Assembly: GCA_031987605.1 (NCBI GenBank)
Contig: DALZZF010000006.1
Span: forward strand, 62,001 to 126,000
Source: JAFAGO01 sp031987605
Lineage (GTDB): Bacteria > Bacteroidota > Bacteroidia > Flavobacteriales > Weeksellaceae
Direction of reading: 5' to 3'
Length of the DNA stretch: 64,000 nucleotides
Shown here piece by piece: positions 32,992 to 40,386 of this stretch. Made by a program: the position numbers and the translations under genes. The notes under the pieces are model-generated. The model saw nothing but the letters and a program-made list of their open reading frames with translations. It had not been told where the DNA came from and searched no databases. The first letter of the stretch is position 1, and every line of letters begins with the position of its first letter.

Positions 32992-34341
32992 TTATTTTAA
33001 GGGAATGCTGATAAGTATGCAGGTGCCTTTTTCTGAAGATTCAATTTCAAACTTTGCATCAAGATATTTGATTCTGCTTTCAATATTTTGCAATCCTATT
33101 CCTTTTTGTTTTTTTTCTCGGTGAAATCCTTTTCCATTATCTTCAACAGTGATGGTTAAAAAATTTTCAAAATGGTTGCATTGTATCCATGCTTCATTTG
33201 CAAGTGAATGTTTTCGGATGTTGGCAACTAGTTCCTGAACAATTCTGTAAATTGTCGTTTCTTTCTGTAAAGAAAATTCGCAATGGGAACCAAACCATTC
33301 ATAATGAATGGAAATCGACGGGTCAGACATTTTCATGCAATATTGATGCAATGCTCCGGAGAGCCCAAAATGCGATATCGAATTCAGCGAAAGATTATGC
33401 GAGATATTTCTTATTTGATCGCAGGTATGATCGATCATTTTTACCATAATGGGAACTGCGGATACAACGACCGGAGAATCTGAAATGTTTTCAATCGCCA
33501 TCAATTGGAATTTAATCGCGGATAAATCACCGCTAACGCCGTCGTGAAGATCTTCAGCAATTCGTTTTCTTTCATTTTCTTCCCCTTCAATAAGGAATTT
33601 AAGTTTTGTAATTTCAAGATTTCGTTCCGAAAGAACCACTTTATTTTTTTGATTAATCGTTTCATCATTAATGAGTTTTACTTTATAAGCTAAGCCTAAA
33701 CAGAAACATATATTTTCAATAATAATTCCGATTAAAAAGAAATTGAGCGGCTCCTGCAGGTCCGAAGTGAAGGTTAAAACAAAAGCCAGCAACGCAAACA
33801 TAATATAAAAGCCAATGCCCCATAAAAAAAACTTTTTGTGTGATCCGAAAAATCGAAAAGCAGTGACGAAAAAATATAAGGCAAGAATTAATACGCCCGG
33901 AATAAAAAAGAAAGCAAAAAGCCGGAAAAAAGTGATATAATTTGAGGTATAAACGGAGAAAATGGCAAGCAGGAAAAATGCAATATTCGCTGCCAAAAAT
34001 CCAAATTTAATTTTAGAAATTACCTTTGGTTTTAATTTGTCAAAATCAAGAAAATAAAGGGCAAACAAAAAATAAATACTATAAAAAACAACTTGAATGA
34101 ACCAGTTGTAATGTTGAAGAATAGATTCTGAAACATCAGTGGAAAAAAAACGCCCTAATATATTTTCATCGAACCATCGATGAAACTCTCGGTTTTTGGT
34201 TCCGATATAGGAGATTAAAGTACCATTATAAAACGCATAATATCTGAAACTTTTTTCTTTGGTATAAACGTACAACACCAGGCTTAAAACTAAGAAAAGC
34301 AGAAGGTAAGAAATCGTCATATCCCATAAGAAACTGAACAT
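32992..34341 (-). CDS. membrane sensor histidine kinase of the NarX/DesK (HisKA_3) type
   Basis: A 449-residue kinase. Residues 5-225 contain seven hydrophobic segments resembling the 7TMR-DISM membrane module, without the extracellular beta-sandwich that many relatives have. A short coiled coil follows, then HisKA_3 with His266 in ERKRIAEDLHDGVSGDL, and the ATPase with VANIRKHSLANEA (N box), VEDNGKGF (G1) and GIGLQNIESRI (G2). It would autophosphorylate and pass phosphate to the downstream regulator. The signal is unknown; the lack of a periplasmic domain suggests sensing within the membrane. Confidence 0.92.
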   Translation of the reverse strand: MFSFLWDMTISYLLLFLVLSLVLYVYTKEKSFRYYAFYNGTLISYIGTKNREFHRWFDENILGRFFSTDVSESILQHYNWFIQVVFYSIYFLFALYFLDFDKLKPKVISKIKFGFLAANIAFFLLAIFSVYTSNYITFFRLFAFFFIPGVLILALYFFVTAFRFFGSHKKFFLWGIGFYIMFALLAFVLTFTSDLQEPLNFFLIGIIIENICFCLGLAYKVKLINDETINQKNKVVLSERNLEITKLKFLIEGEENERKRIAEDLHDGVSGDLSAIKFQLMAIENISDSPVVVSAVPIMVKMIDHTCDQIRNISHNLSLNSISHFGLSGALHQYCMKMSDPSISIHYEWFGSHCEFSLQKETTIYRIVQELVANIRKHSLANEAWIQCNHFENFLTITVEDNGKGFHREKKQKGIGLQNIESRIKYLDAKFEIESSEKGTCILISIPLK

Positions 34342-34393
34342 GCGGAATATTGTATTAAGGTTATTGGTCTGGGTAAATATACTAAAAAGAAAG

Positions 34394-34428
34394 CCTCTTT
34401 ATTCTACCGATTTTGGGGAATAAAGAGG
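34394..34428 (-). terminator. intrinsic terminator after the T9SS-secreted repeat protein gene
   Basis: An 11-bp stem CCTCTTTATTC/GAATAAAGAGG with a 13-nt loop; on the minus strand it is followed by CTTTCTTTTTAG. Confidence 0.75.
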
Positions 34429-34444
34429 GCTGAATAATATGAAG

Positions 34445-35431
34445 TTATCTCGACTTTTTGATGATTTTTTTTGTAAGCAAAGCATGATCTTCTTTTGTAA
34501 TTCGTACAAGGTAAATTCCATCAGAAAGAAACTGTAAATCAATTGATTTGAACGGATGGATGTATTCTTTCACTTTTTTTCCGCTGAAATCGAAAATTTC
34601 CAATTTATAAATTTTTATGTTTTCGGATTCTACAAAAAGATAATCGACAACAGGATTTGGATAGATCTTTAATTCAGAAGTGTTTTCCGAAGTGGCAAGT
34701 ACTCCAATATTGAATTCTTCTTTTTTCACAATGCTCCAGAAACCTTCATCATTTTTTACCCGCAGATACAAAATATGATCTCCAGCTGACATATTAGAAT
34801 ATGACAAATTTATTTGCTCTTCTACAATATACCCACTCTGAATCGGCACATCAGAAGCAGCGCCAATTCCCGGATCTTCATCGATAAAATATTCTGCTGC
34901 GACAATCGGTGAAGGCGACTGATAATTCGGTTTATAAAAAGATTTTCTCAACGGAATTCCCCAGTTTCCCAACTGATTTTTGAACCTGAAATAAAGATGA
35001 TGAACGCCAAAATCCAGATTCTGTATCGTAACATCTACCGGTGCCAAATTCACCGTTTCTCCCGAACTAACGTTCAGTGCATTTGCATTTCCAAACCCGG
35101 GATCGGTATCCGTAAAATATTCTCCGGCAACGATTGGCGATAAATTTCCGTAATTTCCTTTCACATAAAAACTTCTGCGCAGCGGTATTCCCCATTTGTT
35201 GTTTTCATTTTTGAACCTAAAATACAGAAAATGAATTCCGGGTTGCAAATTCGATACCGATACCCCAAAATTTTGCAACGTAGCGGTTGTTCCCGAAGGA
35301 ATGGTAAACGAAGCTGCACTCCCAAAACCCGGGTCTTCATCCACAAAATACTCTCCCGATTGAATGTTGCTGAGCGTTTGCGAAAAACAAAAGACAGGAA
35401 ACAAAGCCATACATATCATAAACTTTTTCAT
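34445..35431 (-). CDS. T9SS type A sorting domain protein with three tandem DxDPGxG repeats
   Basis: A 328-residue secreted protein. The signal peptide is MKKFMICMALFPVFCFSQ. Residues 20-245 form three repeats of about 75-85 residues, each with EYFxDxDPGxGxA at the start and HxLYFRFKN...WGIPLRxSFY at the end (the third is more divergent). The C-terminal 80 residues are a type A sorting domain: LKIYPNPVVDYLFVES, LEIFDFSGKKVKEY and LSDGIYLVRI, which directs export through the type IX system and surface attachment. The repeats may bind calcium through their Asp clusters (inference). It follows a secreted beta-helix-like protein gene on the same strand, 25 bp away. Confidence 0.9.
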   Translation of the reverse strand: MKKFMICMALFPVFCFSQTLSNIQSGEYFVDEDPGFGSAASFTIPSGTTATLQNFGVSVSNLQPGIHFLYFRFKNENNKWGIPLRRSFYVKGNYGNLSPIVAGEYFTDTDPGFGNANALNVSSGETVNLAPVDVTIQNLDFGVHHLYFRFKNQLGNWGIPLRKSFYKPNYQSPSPIVAAEYFIDEDPGIGAASDVPIQSGYIVEEQINLSYSNMSAGDHILYLRVKNDEGFWSIVKKEEFNIGVLATSENTSELKIYPNPVVDYLFVESENIKIYKLEIFDFSGKKVKEYIHPFKSIDLQFLSDGIYLVRITKEDHALLTKKIIKKSR

Positions 35432-35456
35432 TAGTTCTCATTTTTATAATTAAAAG

Positions 35457-36509
35457 TTAATTTGATTTTGCCTTCACATTCATATTGAGTATTCCTGTTG
35501 CAGGAATAGTCGTGTTCAGGATTTGCATACTTTCGATATACGGCATTTGGAAACTATATCCGAATTTATTAAAAGGAAAATTTTGCCCGAAAATCCCGAT
35601 TTGCGTGCCGTCTGTTCCCACTAATGTGGTATTGGTTACATGATAATCATCCGCAACGGAAAAAGCAGTTAAAGGCGTTGGTGCTGTTGCAAAGGACGGA
35701 TTGGTATTATTGTAATTATTGGTTCCGCCTAATGGATTAACCGAACCTCCCGTACCATAATTATAAGTAAGACAATTGGAAAAAGTAACAGTTGGAGAAT
35801 TGTAAAGGGCAATCGTATATGCCGATGTGGTATTTGCCAAATAAATATTGTTTTGTGCCGTGTTCGCACACCATTCATACAAACTCACAACATTCCCCAA
35901 TTTAATGGTATTGTTACGCAAAACGGTGTCTGACGTAAGATAAGAGAAGACAGTTCCACCACTAATCTGCAAATCAAAAAAATTATTGATAATCTGCCAG
36001 TTATTGTTGCTATAACCAGAAGTAACACCTCCATTAAAGATATTTCCTTCAATTACCCAGTTATCGAAACCTACTACGCCACTTCCTGTATATGCACTTA
36101 TGGAGCCTATCCAATTGTTCTGGATGAGGATATTTTTCACGCTGTTACTTGTATTTGTATTAATTGTACCAACTCTAAGTCCCATTACACTTGATCCGGA
36201 AGAACCCTCTTTAAATGATATTTGGTTCACGGCTGCATTGATGCTAGAAGAAGCCTCCAAATGATGGGCTACGCCCCGAAAATGCAGTTTTTTATTTTCA
36301 ACATTTACAGCCGTATACGCACCATCATACAAATTATCACTCGGGTAAATGTAAATATAATCTCCGTCGGCTGCAGCATTCACAGCAGCTTGTACAGTTG
36401 TAAAATCTGCCGTTGTATTAGAATTATTATCTACACTGATGATGTTTTGTGCAGCAATAGTTGTTATCGAAAGTGCTGCAACGCAAAAAGTAAAAATTTG
36501 AGTTTTCAT
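35457..36509 (-). CDS. secreted protein, probable right-handed beta-helix
   Basis: A 350-residue protein with signal peptide MKTQIFTFCVAALSITTIAAQ. The region DFTTVQAAVNAAADGDYIYIYPS is typical of pectate-lyase-like beta-helix proteins, and the body is rich in short Asn/Ser/Thr-ending strands (NILIQNNWIGSI, NWVIEGNIFNGG, NTVLRNNTI-type turns). The C-terminus ends ATGILNMNVKAKSN and has no sorting domain. No catalytic lyase residues could be recognised, so the enzymatic role is open. The lack of a sorting domain next to a T9SS protein suggests the two genes may act together. Confidence 0.75.
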   Translation of the reverse strand: MKTQIFTFCVAALSITTIAAQNIISVDNNSNTTADFTTVQAAVNAAADGDYIYIYPSDNLYDGAYTAVNVENKKLHFRGVAHHLEASSSINAAVNQISFKEGSSGSSVMGLRVGTINTNTSNSVKNILIQNNWIGSISAYTGSGVVGFDNWVIEGNIFNGGVTSGYSNNNWQIINNFFDLQISGGTVFSYLTSDTVLRNNTIKLGNVVSLYEWCANTAQNNIYLANTTSAYTIALYNSPTVTFSNCLTYNYGTGGSVNPLGGTNNYNNTNPSFATAPTPLTAFSVADDYHVTNTTLVGTDGTQIGIFGQNFPFNKFGYSFQMPYIESMQILNTTIPATGILNMNVKAKSN

Positions 36510-36602
36510 TGTTATTAATTTTAGTTTCTATTGCAAATGTATGATGGTGTTTTTTCTTAAAAAATGGGATAAACCATAGATTTTAAACTATAGGGAATTC
36601 CC

Positions 36603-36610
36603 TACCTTTG
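36603..36610 (+). promoter_or_regulatory. -7 promoter element (TACCTTTG) upstream of the RsmI-like gene
   Basis: TACCTTTG matches TAnnTTTG and ends 20 nt before the ATG at 36631. The -33 position reads ATTT, a weak match. Confidence 0.5.
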
Positions 36611-36630
36611 CGGAAAATTATACTTTCATC

Positions 36631-37329
36631 ATGCTTTTTCTTATTCCCGCCTATCTTTCTGAACAATCGCCGCTCGACTATTTTGCGCCGGCAATAAAGG
36701 AATATATTCAGAAAACCGACTATTTCTTTGTGGAAAATGAAAAAACCGCACGTAAGGTGATTAAGTTTTTCTGTCCCGAAAAAAAACAACCCGATCTGAA
36801 ACTTTTCATCCTTGATAAATATTCCGAAACATCCGATTTAAAAGAAGCGCAGCAGCTTATGAAAGCAGGGCAGGACTTCGGATTGCTTTCCGAGGCAGGA
36901 CTTCCGTGCATTGCCGATCCCGGAAATATTATGGTAAAATGGGCGCACGAAAACCATATAAAAGTAGTTCCAATAAACGGTCCGAGTTCTATTCTATTGG
37001 CATTGATTTCTTCGGGATTTAATGGTCAGCAGTTTACATTTCACGGTTATTTGCCGATTGATAAAGTGGAAAAAAAACAGAAAATTCAGTGGTTGGAAAA
37101 TCAGGTTCAAAAAACGGGATATTCCCAGATTTTTATGGAAACGCCTTATCGAAATAATCAGTTGGTAGAAGATTTAATTAAATTTTTACCAATGCAGGCG
37201 AAACTTTGTATTGCGGCCAATATCAATGATCCTAACGAAGAATTTATTCAAACGAGAAGCATAAAAGACTGGCAGAAAAACAGGCCCGATTTTCATAAAA
37301 TTCCGGCGGTTTTTGTTTTGGGAAAATAG
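36631..37329 (+). CDS. tetrapyrrole-methylase-fold SAM methyltransferase, RsmI-like
   Basis: A 232-residue methyltransferase. It has the TP-methylase motifs GLLSEAGLPCIADPG and VPINGPSSILLALISSGF, close to RsmI (2'-O-methylation of C1402 in 16S rRNA), and a conserved FMETPYRN motif. It is shorter than E. coli RsmI and its N-terminus (MLFLIPAYLSE) lacks the usual LYLVATPIGN opening, so it probably belongs to the second RsmI-like paralogue found in Bacteroidota (from memory), with an unproven target. It stands alone on the plus strand. Confidence 0.85.
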   Translation: MLFLIPAYLSEQSPLDYFAPAIKEYIQKTDYFFVENEKTARKVIKFFCPEKKQPDLKLFILDKYSETSDLKEAQQLMKAGQDFGLLSEAGLPCIADPGNIMVKWAHENHIKVVPINGPSSILLALISSGFNGQQFTFHGYLPIDKVEKKQKIQWLENQVQKTGYSQIFMETPYRNNQLVEDLIKFLPMQAKLCIAANINDPNEEFIQTRSIKDWQKNRPDFHKIPAVFVLGK

Positions 37330-37427
37330 ATTTTCAGGATTTTCAGACTCGTTTATACAATTTACATTTTAGCAAAAAACTGCATTGTTTTTGAAGGTTT
37401 TTAATTCAATTATAAATCATTAAAATT

Positions 37428-37805
37428 ATGTCAGAAAAAAAATTAGCAGGAATCTGGATTGATACTCAAAAAGCGGTTGTTGCGAAAAACCATGATGCAC
37501 AAAATGCCTTTAAATTTTTCCTGTGCAGTCCCTTGAAAATGGAAGTTCAATATGGAAATTCGAATGAAAATGCGGCCAACAATGCTGAAAAAACCAATAA
37601 AGTAAAATTCTTTAAAGAAATTGAAAAACTGATTACCAATACCGAAGAACTGTACATTACAGGACCCGGAAATATGCAGGAAGAATTAAGAAATTATCTG
37701 CACGATACTCCACAGTATAAAAATTTGAAAATTACGCTGGATACCGCTTCACAAATGAGTGATGAACAGGTTTTGGAAACCGTAAAAGAGTATTTTAATG
37801 CTTAG
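37428..37805 (+). CDS. hypothetical cytoplasmic protein, possibly eRF1/Pelota-domain-like
   Basis: A 125-residue soluble protein. It starts EKKLAGIWIDTQKAVVAK and continues with a charged central part and ELYITGPGNMQEELRNYLHD, a strand-loop-helix pattern that recalls the bacterial eRF1-like (baeRF) family, where a G-I-W-I/M-D opening and a GP(G/T) motif are found. The resemblance is weak and the function unknown. A terminator follows 24 bp after the stop, so the gene is probably transcribed alone. Confidence 0.6.
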   Translation: MSEKKLAGIWIDTQKAVVAKNHDAQNAFKFFLCSPLKMEVQYGNSNENAANNAEKTNKVKFFKEIEKLITNTEELYITGPGNMQEELRNYLHDTPQYKNLKITLDTASQMSDEQVLETVKEYFNA

Positions 37806-37828
37806 AAAATAAATTTGTAATGAATATC

Positions 37829-37865
37829 AAATTCCTTTCAATTCGTTTTGAGAGGAATTTTTTAT
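37829..37865 (+). terminator. intrinsic terminator between the 125-residue protein gene and the DUF2891 gene
   Basis: An 11-bp stem AAATTCCTTTC/GAGAGGAATTT (one G-T pair) with a 10-nt loop is followed by T residues. Confidence 0.82.
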
Positions 37866-37874
37866 TTTTATAAA

Positions 37875-38939
37875 ATGAAACGTATTCCCATCCTTATTAG
37901 TTTTTGTTCTTTAACGGTTTTTGCTCAGAATAAACCGGAATTGTCCGATGAAATGGCTTTTAAATTATCTGAAAAACCACTTCATTGCATCAATCAGGAA
38001 TATCCGAACAAAACGGCACATATTATCAATAATGAACAGGAATCCCAACTTTCGCCAAAAGAACTGCATCCGAGTTTTTATGGCTGTTTTGATTGGCATT
38101 CTTCTGTTCATGGGCACTGGATGTTGGTTCGGCTGTTAAAAACAAAACCCAACCTTTCCAATCTTAAAGAAATCGAAAGCATTTTAAACGATTCTTTTCA
38201 AGCCGAAAAATTACAAAAAGAAGCCAATTATTTTACGCAATACAATCTTACCACCACTTTTGAAAGGACTTACGGTTGGGCTTGGCTGCTGAAATTAGAT
38301 GAGGAATTGCAAACCTGGAATGATCCACGAGCAAAAAAATGGCATCAGAATTTACAACCTTTAACGCAGAAAATTCTGGAATTCTGGAAAACCTATTTGC
38401 CGAAACAAACCTATCCAAACAGAACCGGAGTACATCCCAATTCTGCTTTTGCGATGGGCTTTGCCTTGGATTGGGCTGTGGCATCAAAAGAGGCTGACTT
38501 TGAAAATCAGCTAAAAGAAAAAGCGAAATATTTCTACCTGAAAGATGAAAAAACACCGGCATATCTGGAGCCTGATGGTTCGGATTTCTTTTCCCCAAGC
38601 CTTGAAATCGCAGATTTAATGCGCAGAGTACTTCCCCAAAAAAAATTTGTAAAATGGCTGAATAAATTCTACGAAAAACGCAGTTTGGAAAACATTGAAA
38701 AAATACCGATAGTCAGTGATTTAAGTGATTATCAAACGGTTCATTTAGTTGGACTTTCATTTTCAAAAGCGTGGTGCATGAAAGGAATTGCGCAATCGCT
38801 TCCCGAAAATCATCCTTTGAAAAAACAATTTGAAAATACCGCAGACATTTTTCTTAAAAACGGGCTTCCGCTATTATTTCAGGGGAATTATGGTGGCGAT
38901 CATTGGCTGGCAAGTTTTGCCGTGTATGCTTTAAAATAA
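37875..38939 (+). CDS. DUF2891 domain-containing secreted protein
   Basis: A 354-residue protein with signal peptide MKRIPILISFCSLTVFAQ. The mature sequence is alpha-helical with the DUF2891 motifs HPSFYGCFDWHSSVHGHWML, TTTFERTYGWAWLLKL, NRTGVHPNSAFAMGFALDWA and EPDGSDFFSPSLEIADLMRR. The alpha/alpha-barrel look and conserved Trp/His/Asp suggest a sugar-processing fold, but function is unknown. The frame is open from 37848; the ATG at 37875 gives the proper signal peptide. Its stop codon is immediately adjacent to the stop of the convergent next gene. Confidence 0.85.
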   Translation: MKRIPILISFCSLTVFAQNKPELSDEMAFKLSEKPLHCINQEYPNKTAHIINNEQESQLSPKELHPSFYGCFDWHSSVHGHWMLVRLLKTKPNLSNLKEIESILNDSFQAEKLQKEANYFTQYNLTTTFERTYGWAWLLKLDEELQTWNDPRAKKWHQNLQPLTQKILEFWKTYLPKQTYPNRTGVHPNSAFAMGFALDWAVASKEADFENQLKEKAKYFYLKDEKTPAYLEPDGSDFFSPSLEIADLMRRVLPQKKFVKWLNKFYEKRSLENIEKIPIVSDLSDYQTVHLVGLSFSKAWCMKGIAQSLPENHPLKKQFENTADIFLKNGLPLLFQGNYGGDHWLASFAVYALK

Positions 38940-39413
38940 TCAGTACCGGATTCCGGTTTTTTTCAATATAAAATGCAGCAACCAAATCGGACCCACCAGC
39001 AAAAACTGAAGATCTTTGAGAAAAGTGGGTTTTTTGCCTTCCACTTTATGCCCGTAAAACTGTCCAATCCAGGATAAAATAAAAACGGAAAGATAAATAA
39101 TCCATGATTTTGTGCCGAACGTAATGTTCAGGTAGGAAACAAAATATTCCATAATCAGCATCACGACAATCATCATCAATGAAATTCGCCATGAAAGTTT
39201 AAGATAAAATAGAGTAACCAAAATCAAAGCAATAATACTGGCAATGCTCAGAAAACCAAAATTTTGGATGTATAAATTCGGAGTTGGGAGGTATGAAATA
39301 AAACCAAGAATTGACCAGAAAATCAAAGGAACACAAATCCAATGAATCAGTTTATTGGTCGGATTTCGGTGGCTTTCTGCATATTCTGCAAAGAGCAAAT
39401 CGATCTTTCTCAT
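38940..39413 (-). CDS. Mpo1-like (DUF962) membrane protein
   Basis: A 157-residue membrane protein of the DUF962 family. It opens RKIDLLFAEYAESHRNPTNKLIHWICVPLIFWS, where His15 and His24 are typical, has about four hydrophobic segments, and carries SWIGQFYGHKVEGKKPTFLKDLQFLLVGP near the C-terminus. The yeast relative Mpo1 is an iron-dependent dioxygenase in alpha-oxidation of 2-hydroxy fatty acids; the same activity here is inference. It ends directly against the DUF2891 gene (convergent, no gap). Confidence 0.88.
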   Translation of the reverse strand: MRKIDLLFAEYAESHRNPTNKLIHWICVPLIFWSILGFISYLPTPNLYIQNFGFLSIASIIALILVTLFYLKLSWRISLMMIVVMLIMEYFVSYLNITFGTKSWIIYLSVFILSWIGQFYGHKVEGKKPTFLKDLQFLLVGPIWLLHFILKKTGIRY

Positions 39414-39509
39414 AATGGGGAATTTACAGCGACTAAAATTAATAAATTTTTAAAAACCCCAAAAGCAAAACGTTCACCAAAGAATACTTATTTTTGAAAA
39501 AAAATATCG

Positions 39510-40211
39510 ATGAAAGATTTGATGGGTAAAGCAATCTGGGATTTTTACCATAATTTAAATCCTGAAGATTTACAAACCGAAACCTCAATTTCCGAGATGG
39601 ATGATCTTCCGGTAGAGTATCTGTTCCGGACTCATAAAGAAATGAATCTTGTGGAGTTGAAAGCTCTGGAACTTTCCCGCGGAAAAGTTTTGGATGTGGG
39701 TTGTGGTGCTGGTGCACACAGCATTTATCTTCAGGATGTAAAAGGGCTGGAAGTCACTTCGCTTGATGTTTCCCCGCTTTCAATAGCGGTATGCAAAGAA
39801 CGCGGTCTGAAAAATGCGGTTTGTGCTCATCTTCTCAATTTTAATGGTGAAAAATACGATACCATTTTACTTTTAATGAATGGAACCGGAATTTTCGAGT
39901 CGCTTACGAAAATTGATATTTATCTGAAAAAACTGAAATCCCTATTGAATGAAAACGGACAGGTTTTAATTGACAGCACCGATATTATGTATATGTTTGA
40001 CCGTGATGTTGATGGCAGAATTTACGTTCCTGCCGGAAAATATTATGGTGAACTGGATTATATAGTCCACTATAAAGGTGAAACGGAAGATACAATTTCA
40101 TGGCTGTATCTGGATTTTGAAACGTTGAAAAATGCCGCTGAAAATAATGGCTTCGTTATTGAAAAAGTTTTGCAACAGGAATATTCTTTTTTGGCGAAAT
40201 TGAGTTTGTGA
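39510..40211 (+). CDS. class I SAM-dependent methyltransferase
   Basis: A 233-residue methyltransferase with motif I KVLDVGCGAGAHSIYL (about residues 55-70), an acidic strand end VTSLDVSPLS (motif II) and motif IV YDTILLLMNGTGI. The N-terminal 50 residues include MKDLMGKAIWDFYHNLN. The substrate cannot be inferred; small-molecule or lipid methylation is as likely as RNA. It stands alone between a divergent DUF962 gene and a repeat region before metG. Confidence 0.85.
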   Translation: MKDLMGKAIWDFYHNLNPEDLQTETSISEMDDLPVEYLFRTHKEMNLVELKALELSRGKVLDVGCGAGAHSIYLQDVKGLEVTSLDVSPLSIAVCKERGLKNAVCAHLLNFNGEKYDTILLLMNGTGIFESLTKIDIYLKKLKSLLNENGQVLIDSTDIMYMFDRDVDGRIYVPAGKYYGELDYIVHYKGETEDTISWLYLDFETLKNAAENNGFVIEKVLQQEYSFLAKLSL

Positions 40212-40231
40212 TAAAATATTTATAAAAGATG

Positions 40232-40341
40232 TTTCGACATGCTCAGTATGACATTTCTCTTATATTTTGTGTTGTCATTCTGATGAGGAAGAATCTCGGT
40301 TTTAATAAGTTTCGGGGAGGCCGAAGGCCGCCCCGAAACTT
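40232..40341. repeat. dispersed repeat and long hairpin between the methyltransferase gene and metG
   Basis: CGACATGCTCAGTATGAC and GTCATTCTGATGAGGAAGAA lie at the left; both resemble widespread intergenic repeats of flavobacterial genomes (from memory). At 40307-40341 an 11-bp stem AAGTTTCGGGG/CCCCGAAACTT encloses a second stem GGCC/GGCC with a GAA loop. It could end transcription of both convergent genes. Confidence 0.7.
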
Positions 40342-40386
40342 TGTCTTATAGATACATTGAATTTACCAAAAGCAAATTTCTATATT

